Shown here in pieces: positions 8,787-17,578 of a stretch of 64,000 nucleotides of DNA. Position 1 is the first letter of the stretch; every line of letters starts with the position of its first letter. The DNA lies in assembly GCF_025403485.1 (NCBI RefSeq), contig NZ_CP099966.1, positions 496,001-560,000 on the forward strand. Direction: 5' to 3'. Made by a program: the position numbers and the translations under genes. The stretch comes from Chryseobacterium paludis. Its GTDB lineage: Bacteria; Bacteroidota; Bacteroidia; Flavobacteriales; Weeksellaceae. Under the pieces are notes generated by a model. That model was not told where the DNA came from, did not search any database, and worked only from the letters and a program-made list of their open reading frames with translations.

Positions 8787-10217
8787 TTATTAATATTCTT
8801 CATCCAAATATTTATATCCTCATTAGATGGTATATTTAATTTTTTCCTTAATCTATTCTTTCTGGTTTGTATGGATTGAGGTTGTACAAAAGTATATGTG
8901 GCAATATCTTTAGATGAAAAATTGAGAAATAATAAGGCACAGAATTTTAATTCACTATTTTGCATCTGAGGTTCTATCTGTTGTAATGCAGGGAAAAAGT
9001 CTGGATAGACTTCAACAAATCGGGTGAGAAATTCGGAATCATTATTTTTTGCAAGCTGTACTACCTCATCAAAAGCGAGATTAAGTTTTTTACTTAGTAT
9101 GTTGGTTTCTTTTTCTTTTTGCATGATTTTTTTCCGTTCCTTACGAATTTTTATTGTGATAAATAAAAGAAGAACTATCACAATCAGAATCCCGGCACAG
9201 ATGTAATACATCAAATATTGAATTTTAGATTTTGCTTTTTTTTCTTTGTGTTTAACTAATTCTTTTACTGTGGATTCAGTCGAATTTTCTCTAATCTTTC
9301 GTAAGTTATCACTTAGAAACTTACGTTTTTGAATATATTCCTCAGTCAGCTTTTTATCTCCTTTTTTTTCATACGCTTCAATTATTAGTTTGTATAGGTA
9401 CTCTAAGGCAAAATTGTTTTGAATCTTTTTGGTAAGGGCAATTGCTGTTTCATAATTTTTAATTGCCAGATCATATTCTTTTTTGTTACAATGAATAAGG
9501 CCTCTTACCTGGTATAATTTAAAAATCTTTTTACCTACTAATTTTTCCGGTTGGTTTTCCAGAAGCTTAAGGTCTATTTCAGCAGAATCTATTTTTTTTT
9601 TCGTCAATCTTTAATTCTATTGATTCTAATAAAAACCATACTAAATTGTTTTTCAATTCTGAATTTAGTTTTTTTTGTGATTGCAAAATATGAATGGCTT
9701 TATCGGTGTATAATGCTGCAGAATCACATTTATTATTCCGTCTATATATCAGACCCATATTATAATATGCTTCTGATTTTGATTTTATTTTTGCCTTATC
9801 ATCGGTCATCTGATCAGATAACGTAATTATTTCCTCAAATTCATTAATAGCTTCTTTGTATAACCCAATATTCATATAATTATAGCTGTGAAGGGTTAAA
9901 ATAGTGATTTGATTAGAGATACTATTTTGAGTATATCTTTCTTTTTCGGCCAGTTTTAAGTAAAATAAACTTTTAGAATGGTTTCCTGCAAAAAAATATC
10001 GGGTTGCCAGGTTTATACAGCTTGCAACAATACCTTTCGAATATTCTATTTTATTAGAGTTATTTAATATGATAATATTTGCTTTAATACATTCATTGGT
10101 TTTCCCATTTTTGAAGAAATTATCAGCCTTTGTAATTTCTGAGTCTATATATTGGGGTGTTATTTTTTGCTGAGCAAATAGTAGGGAAGAAAATAAAAGA
10201 AATAAAATTCTTATCAT
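8780..10217 (-). pseudogene. TPR-HTH membrane regulator interrupted by a frameshift in an A10 run
   Basis: Two abutting frames (10217 to 9579, 212 residues; and from 9607 to 8780, 275 residues) together match the intact 511-residue regulator at 13365-14900 end to end. The first has the signal peptide and the 'QKITPQYIDS' start plus TPR helices; the second has further TPRs, a transmembrane helix (about 'YYICAGILIVIVLLLFITI') and a C-terminal HTH region ('FSSKDIATYTFVQPQSIQT', 'RKKLNIPSNEDINIWMK'). The break falls in a run of ten A on the coding strand (9592-9601): nine A would read IDEKKIDSAEID as in the paralog. It may be a true mutation, a slippage-controlled switch or a sequence error. Confidence 0.8.
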
Positions 10218-10458
10218 TTATAAATTATTTTTAATGTGTAAAATGTATTAATTAATAAAACTAGTTAAAATATAGATAATCGCGAATTGCTTTAATGTAT
10301 TGGTAAATGATTTCGTTATTATCAATTCATTTTATAGGGAGATTAAAGTCAAAACGGTGTCAAAAGACGGCTTAAAAATATAAAATTATTGTTTATTGCT
10401 GGCTGATTTATGCAGATTACTTTTTATATGAATGGTATTTATTTGGTTGATTTTCAGG

Positions 10459-10529
10459 TGTTTGATTTTTTGTAATATATGTGTAATAGCATCTGACTGT
10501 ATGGTTTATTTGTTTAGAATGTATAATTG
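10459..10529 (+). promoter_or_regulatory. Direct-repeat promoter 'b' of the C1 peptidase gene
   Basis: Half-sites TGTAATA at 10471 and 10482 (11-bp offset); an extra TGTTTGA lies 12 bp upstream at 10459, as in promoters c and d. The -7-like TATAATTG starts at 10522, 40 bp from the second half-site. This leaves a leader of about 100 nt before the C1 peptidase ATG. Confidence 0.6.
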
Positions 10530-10635
10530 CAGAGTGATCGATAACTGATTGTGATAATTAATAATAAAAAGAATAATTAAAAACCACAACCAGATTTTAT
10601 GGAATCACAATTTTAATAACATAAAATATTTATTC

Positions 10636-11529
10636 ATGAAAAATTTTAAAATCATTATTGCAGCCTTAGGGCTACTTACTTTCGCAGCATGTGAAAGATC
10701 AGAGGAAAACCTGAATTCGGCAGCTCCTTCACAGGAGGATAAAAAGAGTTTTAAGTTGGGTGCAAGATTTGTAGATGAAAATGTTTATAAAACATTTAAA
10801 ACGGCAGACATGGAATATTTAAGCCTTAAATTTAAAGGTAAGAATTCAGCATCTGTTGCTGCATTGATTCCGGCATCTTATACTATTGCAAGTTCAGCTA
10901 TAGGAAATCAAGGTGGTGAAGGTTCTTGCGTAGGTTGGGCGACAGCTTACGCAGCAACAAGTTCACTTGAATATAATTTTAAAGGAATATCTCAGGCCAG
11001 AAGCCCAGAATATGTGTACAATCAAATTAAAATTGGATCATGTAATGATGGCTCTTATATAAGCGATGCATTGAATCTCATTAAAAACCAAGGTGTTTGT
11101 AGCATTACTGAGATGCCATATAACGATACGAACTGCTCAGTGCAGCCAAGCGCATCTCAGAAAAATGCTGCAAGTACCCATAAATTTACAAGCTGGGCAA
11201 CAGTAGATAATACTAATATTGCCAATGTGAAAACCCTATTAAGCATGAATCTTCCTATTATTATTGGCATTCCTGTAGACCAGGCTTTTTGGAATATTGG
11301 AAATACGGGATGGATTTGGAAAAAACGCTCTGGCCGGGTGGATGGAGGCCATGCTGTTTGTGTAATAGGATATGATGATAACAAGCAAGCATTTAAAGTT
11401 CAGAACTCCTGGGGTGCAGGTTGGGGATCAAATGGTTATTTTTGGATTGATTATTCATTTTTTGCAAAATCCAGATTTAATACTGCAGCAAGAGCTATAA
11501 GTGAGAGCTATGTGGCCTATGTAGAGTAA
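10636..11529 (+). CDS. C1-family (papain-like) cysteine peptidase lipoprotein
   Basis: A 297-residue lipoprotein (lipobox FAAC, Cys19). The papain catalytic set is complete and in order: Gln92 and Cys98 in 'NQGGEGSCVGWA', His239 in 'DGGHAVCVIGYDD' and Asn257 in 'VQNSWGAGWG'. Papain-like enzymes cleave peptide bonds through a Cys-His pair with the Asn orienting the His. A region of ~70 residues before the domain may be a short pro-segment. The protein should sit in the cell envelope facing the periplasm or the outside. It is flanked by regulators of the TPR-HTH type and shares its 11-bp direct-repeat promoter with two other secreted proteins, so it is likely co-regulated with them. Confidence 0.88.
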   Translation: MKNFKIIIAALGLLTFAACERSEENLNSAAPSQEDKKSFKLGARFVDENVYKTFKTADMEYLSLKFKGKNSASVAALIPASYTIASSAIGNQGGEGSCVGWATAYAATSSLEYNFKGISQARSPEYVYNQIKIGSCNDGSYISDALNLIKNQGVCSITEMPYNDTNCSVQPSASQKNAASTHKFTSWATVDNTNIANVKTLLSMNLPIIIGIPVDQAFWNIGNTGWIWKKRSGRVDGGHAVCVIGYDDNKQAFKVQNSWGAGWGSNGYFWIDYSFFAKSRFNTAARAISESYVAYVE

Positions 11530-11586
11530 TAGCCTGCCGTAGGATGTATTTACAGTTATAATTTGTTATAAAAATTACTATTTATT

Positions 11587-11614
11587 AATGACCGGAAGTT
11601 CCGGTCATTTTTAC
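11587..11614 (+). terminator. Intrinsic terminator of the C1 peptidase gene
   Basis: A perfect 11-bp stem AATGACCGGAA/TTCCGGTCATT with a one-base centre, followed by TTTTA, 58 bp after the stop codon. Confidence 0.8.
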
Positions 11615-11736
11615 TAGATGCCAATAACTTAGAAGTATCATAAGTTTATTCTTTTTACTAGAAATATTTTTTTAGAATTGCCTGATCTTATCAGGAACAC
11701 AAGATGAATAAGTTTTTAAATTCAATGAATATCAAT

Positions 11737-11806
11737 TGTTTGAAATTTTGTAATAGCTATGTAATAGCCTATTATTAAATAGATGGATTATTAGGGCGTA
11801 TCATTG
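11737..11806 (+). promoter_or_regulatory. Direct-repeat promoter 'c' (no gene behind it)
   Basis: TGTAATA half-sites at 11749 and 11760 (11-bp offset) with TGTTTGA 12 bp upstream at 11737; -7-like TATCATTG starts at 11799, 39 bp from the second half-site. The spacing is as in promoters b, d and e, but no open frame follows before the hairpin at 11891. Confidence 0.55.
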
Positions 11807-11808
11807 TA

Positions 11809-11918
11809 GATAGAAATTAGTCATAAAACGGGATCCATCACCTTATGTATTCCAATTGTGATCATTTTCAATAAAAGTTTATATTATTTTAATGGCCGGG
11901 ATTTTCTCGGTCATTTTT
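11809..11918 (+). ncRNA. Candidate ~110-nt small RNA, or scar of a deleted gene
   Basis: Bounded by promoter 'c' (-7 at 11799) and a hairpin with AATGGCCG/CGGTCATT arms and a T-rich tail (11891-11918). That hairpin is close in sequence to the C1 peptidase terminator at 11587. There is no start codon with a usable frame inside. Either a short RNA is made, or promoter and terminator are what remains of a deleted paralogous gene. Confidence 0.35.
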
Positions 11919-12137
11919 ATTGTCTGAATATAATTAAAGACGATAGCTGGCTGATACTTTCCAAAAATGCTATTATCATTTGAATAAATTTTATAATACT
12001 CTCTATTTGTTTAGCATATAATGAATTCGGTAACCAATGCAGTGTGGATAAATGATAAGTTAATTTTTCAAGTTGTTGCTTTAAAATAGGGTTATTGGAA
12101 ACAAGGGTAGTTGTTATTTAAGTGACTGAAATGTAGT

Positions 12138-12208
12138 TGTTTGAAATTATGTAATAGCCTTGTAATAGCCCATTGTACTATACACAGGTTATTTAAATGG
12201 TATCATTG
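12138..12208 (+). promoter_or_regulatory. Direct-repeat promoter 'd' of the gene at 12389
   Basis: TGTAATA half-sites at 12150 and 12161 (11-bp offset), TGTTTGA 12 bp upstream at 12138, and -7-like TATCATTG starting at 12201, 40 bp from the second half-site. The leader to the ATG at 12389 would be about 175 nt. Confidence 0.6.
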
Positions 12209-12388
12209 CATCATGCAATACATAATTGGCTTCTTTTATTAATATTTTATATTCATATAGCTAATTAGAACAACATTATACATGAGTTGATCCCCATATT
12301 AGTCATTATGATAAGTGGTTCAATATAATTCGAAATACGGAATAATCTACGATGATTCAATCTCTATAACGCAAATAATAAAAATTTT

Positions 12389-13243
12389 ATGAAAAAAAGA
12401 ACAAGTATTTGTATTTCTGTACTATTTTCTGGTGCAGTATTTTCCCAGGTGGGCATTAATACAATAAACCCACAACAAGTCTTCCATATTGATGGACTAA
12501 AAAATAATCCGGCAACAGGGAGCCCAACAGTTCAGCAGCAAACAGATGATTTCGTGGTAACAGCTGATGGTAAAATAGGTGCGGGAATTACGGCACCTAC
12601 TCAAAAACTGGATGTTGATGGGAAAGTAAGAATAAGAAATACCGAATTTTTAACAGAAACCCATTCTCCTTTATATGTGGATGAAAATGGGGTTTTGGGA
12701 AAGTCAAATGTTATTGAATCACAAATAGCATTTTTTACATCAAAGAATACGTTTAATTATCCTGCAGTAAGTTATAATAATGGGGATGAGCAGACTGTTC
12801 CTGTAACATTGAACGATAGTTCCCTAAATAATATTGGAGTAACTGTTCCGGCAAATGGACTGGTCAAGATAAGCAAAGGAGGAGTTTATATGATTTCAGC
12901 GTCTGTGACTCCACAATTGAATTTTGTAAATGATGGTGATGGGTACGCTTACATGGCAATAAATATTGATATTTCTACAAACGGAGGCACGGTTTGGCAA
13001 TCAGTATCTGGGGGAAGACCTATTTTTCCCAGATTGGCGGTAGGCGCTGTAAGAAATTACTCATTTACAATACCTACCATAATCAGAACATTAAATACTG
13101 ATGACTTACTTAGGATTAAATTTTATAGAACCATGCAAAGTGGTGGTGGATCAACAGCATTGCAGGGCTCTAGCCTCAATACTATTTCATTTGGGAGCTC
13201 ATATGGTGCCCCTACCTATACTTTGTCAATAACCAAACTCTGA
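12389..13243 (+). CDS. Secreted protein with stalk-like N-terminus and C1q/TNF-like C-terminal domain (tentative)
   Basis: A 284-residue protein with a clear signal peptide ending 'GAVFSQ|VGINT'. The 'VGINTINPQQVFHIDG' and 'GAGITAPTQKLDVDGKVRI' segments are the repeated beta-turn motifs at the start of many flavobacterial surface proteins of phage-tail-fibre or adhesin-stalk type. The last ~160 residues are beta-rich ('GGVYMISASVTPQL', 'YAYMAINIDISTNGGTVWQ', 'DDLLRIKFYRTM') and fit a jelly-roll of C1q/TNF type. Function unknown; a surface binding role is inferred. It shares its promoter type with the C1 peptidase and the similar protein at 15508. Confidence 0.75.
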   Translation: MKKRTSICISVLFSGAVFSQVGINTINPQQVFHIDGLKNNPATGSPTVQQQTDDFVVTADGKIGAGITAPTQKLDVDGKVRIRNTEFLTETHSPLYVDENGVLGKSNVIESQIAFFTSKNTFNYPAVSYNNGDEQTVPVTLNDSSLNNIGVTVPANGLVKISKGGVYMISASVTPQLNFVNDGDGYAYMAINIDISTNGGTVWQSVSGGRPIFPRLAVGAVRNYSFTIPTIIRTLNTDDLLRIKFYRTMQSGGGSTALQGSSLNTISFGSSYGAPTYTLSITKL

Positions 13244-13272
13244 TACCATTGTATTTATTTAATTTTAATATT

Positions 13273-13304
13273 AAACAGGTGTGAATAATTAACACCTGTT
13301 TTTA
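13273..13304 (+). terminator. Intrinsic terminator after the secreted protein gene
   Basis: Stem AACAGGTGT/ACACCTGTT with a 9-base loop and a following TTTT, 30 bp after the stop. Confidence 0.65.
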
Positions 13305-13364
13305 GTTCATAACCCCATGGTTTAGTTAAGATAGGTATGACTTTATAATCTTAATTTTACTTAT

Positions 13365-14900
13365 TTATTTCTGTTTTTTTACTTTAATAATAGTTTTGAG
13401 TTTTTTAATAAGAGAATAGTATTTTGTGTAACTGTACATTCTGGACCGGTTTAGTGAACCGGTTAATTGATCGCTGAAATTAATATCCTTCATCCAAATA
13501 TAAATGTCAATATTTGATGGGATTCTTAATTTCTTCCTTAATCTGTTCTTTTTTGTTTGTACGGACTGCGGTTGTAAAAGGGTATATTGAGCAATATCCT
13601 TACTTGAAAAATTGAGAAATAACAAGGCGCAAAACCGTAATTCACTGACAAGCATCTTGGGTTCTATTTTTAAAAGTTTTGGAAAAAAATCAGGATAAGC
13701 TTCCTGAAATCGGTTAAGAAATTCCGGATCATTGTTTTTAGCCAGCCGTACTACTTCCTCAAAATCAATATTAAGTTTTTTATTTAATAATTTTACTTCT
13801 TGATTTTTTTCATTTAAAACTTTTTGTTCTGTGCGGGCTCTTTTAAAAATATATACAGAAATAACGATTATCAATAGGATCACTACAATAATAATATTAA
13901 CTAAGAAATCACTCTTGGATTTTAGTTTTTCTTCTTTTTTTGTCACTAATTCTTTTACAATATTTTCCGTTGAATGCTCAGAACTGGTATTTAAGCTGTC
14001 TTTTATGGAGGTAAGTTTCTTATAAACTTTTCTGTATGATTCTTTATCGTTGATTTTCAGATATACCTGAGATAATGACCGATTTAAATCCGATATTACA
14101 TGAATGTTTTTTGTCTCTTTAGTCAGTTCCAATGCTTTTTTATAAAAACTAATGGCTGAGGCATAGTCTTTTCTCCTTTCACAGATTATACCCCTTAGTT
14201 GATACGTTTTTGCATTACTGACTAAAGTTAACTTTTTAGATTGTGCTTCTACTTCGCTTAAATATATATCTGCAGAGTCAATTTTATTTTCATCAATTTT
14301 AACTTCCACCAATGCTAAATGGGCCAAATCTGACATATTTTGCATTTTTGGGCTTCTATGGTGCGGTAATATGTTAATTGCTTTCCTAACACTTAGGGTG
14401 GCTGAATCAAATTGTCCTTTGGCCCTGTACGTTACACCGAGATCAATGAATATAGATGCTTTATTGTATATTCTTATTGAATCAACAGTGATCTTATCTG
14501 ATAATTCAGCCACTTCTTTAAGCTCTGCAACGGCATCTGTATAAAGACCTATTGCAATATAATTATAACTGATAAGATGTTTTATTTTCATCTCTGTATA
14601 AACATCGTCTTTAGTATACTTCTCCGTTTTTGCCTGATTTAAATATTCCAAACTTTTTTTATAGTTCCCTTCAAAAATGGAAATATTGGAAAGATTTAAA
14701 TAGCTTAACGTAATTCCTTTTGAGTAATGGATTTGTTTAGATTTTTCTAAAATATCCTCATTCCCTTTTAAATATAAATCATGTTTTCCTGTAAGTGATA
14801 AGGCATTTACTTCCGTAATTTTTGAATCAATATATTGGGGCGTGATCTTTTCCTGGGCAAACAGACAAACAGGAAATAAAAAGAAGAAAATTTTCATCAT
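13365..14900 (-). CDS. TPR-containing membrane regulator with C-terminal HTH
   Basis: A 511-residue protein: signal segment ('FFFLFPVCLFA'), TPR-like helical repeats through ~310, one transmembrane helix at ~325-345 ('FLVNIIIVVILLIIVISVYIF'), a coiled segment and a C-terminal region with 'LNFSSKDIAQYTLLQPQSVQ' and 'KKNRLRKKLRIPSNIDIYIW', which fits a LuxR-like HTH. It is the intact paralog of the frameshifted gene at 8780-10217. It lies among the secreted-protein genes that share the 11-bp direct-repeat promoter, so it is a candidate controller of that set; no binding evidence exists in the sequence. The gene is divergent from the secreted protein gene at 15508. Confidence 0.8.
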   Translation of the reverse strand: MMKIFFFLFPVCLFAQEKITPQYIDSKITEVNALSLTGKHDLYLKGNEDILEKSKQIHYSKGITLSYLNLSNISIFEGNYKKSLEYLNQAKTEKYTKDDVYTEMKIKHLISYNYIAIGLYTDAVAELKEVAELSDKITVDSIRIYNKASIFIDLGVTYRAKGQFDSATLSVRKAINILPHHRSPKMQNMSDLAHLALVEVKIDENKIDSADIYLSEVEAQSKKLTLVSNAKTYQLRGIICERRKDYASAISFYKKALELTKETKNIHVISDLNRSLSQVYLKINDKESYRKVYKKLTSIKDSLNTSSEHSTENIVKELVTKKEEKLKSKSDFLVNIIIVVILLIIVISVYIFKRARTEQKVLNEKNQEVKLLNKKLNIDFEEVVRLAKNNDPEFLNRFQEAYPDFFPKLLKIEPKMLVSELRFCALLFLNFSSKDIAQYTLLQPQSVQTKKNRLRKKLRIPSNIDIYIWMKDINFSDQLTGSLNRSRMYSYTKYYSLIKKLKTIIKVKKQK

Positions 14901-15383
14901 AGTTTACGGATTATAAAAAATGTTTTGGCTAATAACTGATTGTATATATCTTTTCTGATTGAATTTTTTTATTGATAAATTATGAATCCAATACATTGAT
15001 AAGTGGGATGTCAGCAATATGAATTTATTCAATTGATGACGTATATAAAGCTAGGGAATATTTTAATAAAAGCATATAATTATAAAATGGGTTAATAGGT
15101 TTTATACATTTATCTTTAGTGATTAGGATTAATCATTTCCTCCGTTGTTACAATACGTAATAGTAAATCCCACTTATTGAAAGCAATATTAAGAATTTGG
15201 GTGACTTAAAACTATAAGGGACATATGACATAGGTATTACATGTTCAAATTTTTCAGAAATTTTAATAGGAGAAATTCATTTAATTTTTAGGAATCAATA
15301 TTTAGGAGCATGTATAGCTTCTTTTCTTTTTAAACAAGCAAAAACTATTAACTGATTATGTGATTGGAAGCAGTTTATTTAAT

Positions 15384-15441
15384 TGTCATATCTGTGTAAT
15401 ATATTTTTTTTTCTTGTGTTTGGGATAATGATATATTTTTG
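15384..15441 (+). promoter_or_regulatory. Direct-repeat promoter 'e' of the gene at 15508
   Basis: Half-sites TGTCATA (15384) and TGTAATA (15395), 11-bp offset, with a consensus -7 TATTTTTG starting at 15434, 39 bp from the second half-site. The leader is about 64 nt. Its first half-site is the TGTCATA variant also present in promoter 'a'. Apart from this promoter, the 14901-15507 spacer shows nothing recognisable. Confidence 0.6.
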
Positions 15442-15507
15442 GGGTATTAATATGCAATATATTTGATAATCAGAATGATAGTCAGTGTGTTGCGAAAATA
15501 TAATAAA

Positions 15508-16182
15508 ATGAAAAAAATATTTTTACCTCTGATTTTACTTATCTCAGTTACTGCGTATTCGCAGGTTGGTATCAACAACACAACGCCTAGTGCGTCATTA
15601 GATGTTGTAAGTAAAGGAAATACAAATGCAACAAAAGCATTGGAAATTAATGATAATACCAATAAGGAATTGGTAAGTGTATCAGATACCGGGGTTGTAC
15701 GTCTTGAAAACTATAAAAGTTACAGCTTTTTGGGAACTGATTCCAATGGTAATCTGAAAGACGGAGCTGCATTAAATATTCCAAGCATGGCAGCTATCGG
15801 GACAATAATAGGAGATTCATCTTTAGAGAACGCAAATGTTTTTTATACCATACCATTTACGATAAATAAAATAAATGCAGATAATCTTACTTATAATAAT
15901 GGTATTTTTACGGTAAACAAAGCAGGATATTACTCAATCACGAGCTATAATTATATAGTACTGACAAACGGAGGCGGTAGCGCTCAATCACAAATATTTA
16001 AGAATACAAGTGTTGCTTCTTTAACATTAACCGGGCATGGTGACGGATCGACATTTGTAGGCCATACAACAAACTATACCGGATTTTATGGTGTGGGAGA
16101 TCAAATAATTATAAAAGCAGATTATACAAGAACATTCAGAGTCTCATCAGGCTCACTCAGTATTGTTTACTACGGATCCTAG
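15508..16182 (+). CDS. Secreted protein with stalk motif and beta-rich C1q-like domain (tentative)
   Basis: A 224-residue protein starting at the ATG at 15508, chosen because it opens a proper signal peptide (KK, hydrophobic core, 'TAYSQ|VGINN'); an ATG 45 bp upstream would bury it. 'VGINNTTPSASLDVVSKG' matches the start of the protein at 12389. The C-terminal ~130 residues ('FTVNKAGYYSITSYNYIV', 'GDQIIIKADYTRTFRV', final 'SLSIVYYGS') fit a small jelly-roll domain of the C1q/TNF type. Probably exported to the surface or medium. Same promoter class as the C1 peptidase gene. Exact function unknown. Confidence 0.75.
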   Translation: MKKIFLPLILLISVTAYSQVGINNTTPSASLDVVSKGNTNATKALEINDNTNKELVSVSDTGVVRLENYKSYSFLGTDSNGNLKDGAALNIPSMAAIGTIIGDSSLENANVFYTIPFTINKINADNLTYNNGIFTVNKAGYYSITSYNYIVLTNGGGSAQSQIFKNTSVASLTLTGHGDGSTFVGHTTNYTGFYGVGDQIIIKADYTRTFRVSSGSLSIVYYGS

Positions 16183-16217
16183 GATTCTTAGTGTTTTCTC
16201 AATTTTTTTCTTTTAAC

Positions 16218-16275
16218 GATTCTAAAACACAAATGAATCAAATGGCGTCTATACAGGATGTCCCTGTCCTGTATA
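16218..16275 (+). repeat. 3'-end-like repeat, copy B, with hairpin
   Basis: A diverged copy of the sequence at 8680-8739: gattctaaa, cacaaatg, atcaaatg and then a hairpin with TATACAGGA/TCCTGTATA arms (16250-16275). It directly follows the stop of the secreted protein gene and probably serves as its 3' end. Confidence 0.5.
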
Positions 16276-16314
16276 AGGTGCTATAATAATGCCTGCATAT
16301 AAAACTTTTTGTAG

Positions 16315-16740
16315 ATGAATTTTAAATATATACACATAGGTAATCTTATTCAGATAAAATTTCAAGAAAAGAAAATAAAAATTGACAGAGCCTGTCTTTT
16401 TTTTAAATGCACTGAACACGATATTAAATGTATGTTTAAGGAAGAAAGTATTTCTGTAGACATTCTTCTTAAGTGGTGTAAATTATTGGAATATGACTTC
16501 TTTAGGATATATTCCCAGCACTTGATCATGTATTCACCTCCTGCATCTATTAATTATAATAAGTCCACTTCTAAACTTCCATCTTTTAGGAAAAACATCT
16601 ACACAAAGGAAATTATAGAATTCATTCTAAATCTGATGGCAACAGAACAAAAAACGAAAAAGCAGATCATAGAAGAATATAATATACCTAAAACGACTTT
16701 GTATAAATGGCTTATTAAGCATTCGGAATCGAAAATTTAA
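16315..16740 (+). CDS. Small DNA-binding-like protein with two HTH-like segments
   Basis: A 141-residue basic protein. The N-terminal half ('HIGNLIQIKFQEKKIKID', 'RACLFFKCTEHDIKCMF', 'DILLKWCKLLEYDFFRIY') fits an XRE-like HTH, and the C-terminal ~50 residues ('KKQIIEEYNIPKTTLYKWL') a transposase-type HTH. Proteins like this are often labelled transposase in Chryseobacterium-like genomes, but there is no catalytic domain and no terminal repeat nearby. The next gene, another small HTH protein, begins 9 bp after its stop, so the two form an operon. A regulatory role is inferred. Confidence 0.65.
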   Translation: MNFKYIHIGNLIQIKFQEKKIKIDRACLFFKCTEHDIKCMFKEESISVDILLKWCKLLEYDFFRIYSQHLIMYSPPASINYNKSTSKLPSFRKNIYTKEIIEFILNLMATEQKTKKQIIEEYNIPKTTLYKWLIKHSESKI

Positions 16741-16749
16741 CTATGATTT

Positions 16750-17070
16750 ATGAAGAAATATCCTGATCATAAAAGAATTTATGAGGATATCTTAAACTCA
16801 GAGTATCCTGATAAACTAGCTGAATGTAGTGGAATTCTAAGGAAAAAAACACTTTCGACATTAGATATCATATCACTTAATGTGATAATTTTTGGTCAAA
16901 AAGACAGAGAAACTTCACTTGTTAACCAAAGACTTCGTGCTTACAGTTATGAAGCTATTGTAGATATTCTTGAATATCAAAGAAAACACAATATGACAAA
17001 TTCAGAGATTGCTTTGCATTTTAAAATTAGTAGAAATAGCATTGCCAAGTGGAAGAAAAAATATGAATAA
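16750..17070 (+). CDS. Small HTH protein, partner of the preceding gene
   Basis: A 106-residue protein. The C-terminus has a clear HTH ('MTNSEIALHFKISRNSIAKWKKKYE'); the N-terminal part is helical and charged, without a recognisable domain. It sits 9 bp downstream of the 141-residue HTH protein. Resembles the helper HTH proteins found with insertion elements but lacks any catalytic motif. No terminator is visible; decayed AraC gene fragments follow. Confidence 0.6.
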   Translation: MKKYPDHKRIYEDILNSEYPDKLAECSGILRKKTLSTLDIISLNVIIFGQKDRETSLVNQRLRAYSYEAIVDILEYQRKHNMTNSEIALHFKISRNSIAKWKKKYE

Positions 17071-17087
17071 TATACTTACTTTAAAAA

Positions 17088-17200
17088 TACAGTTTTTAAC
17101 CACTGCTTAGGTGATTTACATATTACATACATTTTAGAGCTTTTGAATTCCAACAAAAAACACTTCAATTATACCATTGAAGTACGCCATGGTTATACAC
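17088..17200 (+). pseudogene. Remnant of a TPR-AraC regulator (C-terminal HTH part)
   Basis: This stretch matches 8176-8270 inside the intact TPR-AraC gene base for base over most of its length (for example 'gagctt-tgaattccaa-aaaaaa' and 'caattataccattgaag'). Stop codons and indels break the frame. It stops where a different AraC-type fragment begins, which points to a deletion that joined two regulator genes. Confidence 0.6.
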
Positions 17201-17500
17201 CCGTATTTTTTCAAGAAATATACTTTCGCATCTGGCATTGAAGATTATGGTTACTTTTTTTATATAACAAACGAGGTATTGCATCTTTCGGAAAAAGAAG
17301 AAAAATCCGTCACGGATATTATCAGTAATGTTGAATAGGAAATAGATGCGAATATGGACTCCTTCAACCAGGATCTTTTGGTATCAAATCTGGATCTCTT
17401 ACAGAAGTATTGTGACCGTTATCGTATATAGGTTTATCATTAGAATTCAGAACATCCTTCAGCTGATAATATATAAATTTTCTTTTGATACAGAGATTAT
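17200..17500 (+). pseudogene. Remnant of a second AraC-family regulator (middle part)
   Basis: Translated pieces read 'KKYTFASGIEDYGYFFYITN', 'EVLHLSEKEEKSVTDIISN' and, after a stop, 'EIDANMDSFNQDLLVSNLDL', 'LQKYCDRY', then a frame change to 'RFIIRIQN'. This order (cupin-like turn, linker, then the 'EI..NID.F.QDLLVSNL.LLL.Y' helix) is typical of ligand-binding AraC proteins in flavobacteria. No start codon and no HTH remain. The DJ-1/PfpI gene follows; such enzymes are often next to an AraC regulator. Confidence 0.55.
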
Positions 17501-17578
17501 GTTACAATTTTTCCTGATTCAGCTACTCATATTTAGCTATTTGTCATGAACTTTGCTGTACTTAATGAAAATAAGACC

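Noticed and set aside
16315..17070. Insertion sequence
   Set aside because: No DDE or other catalytic motif, no terminal inverted repeats and no target duplication could be seen.
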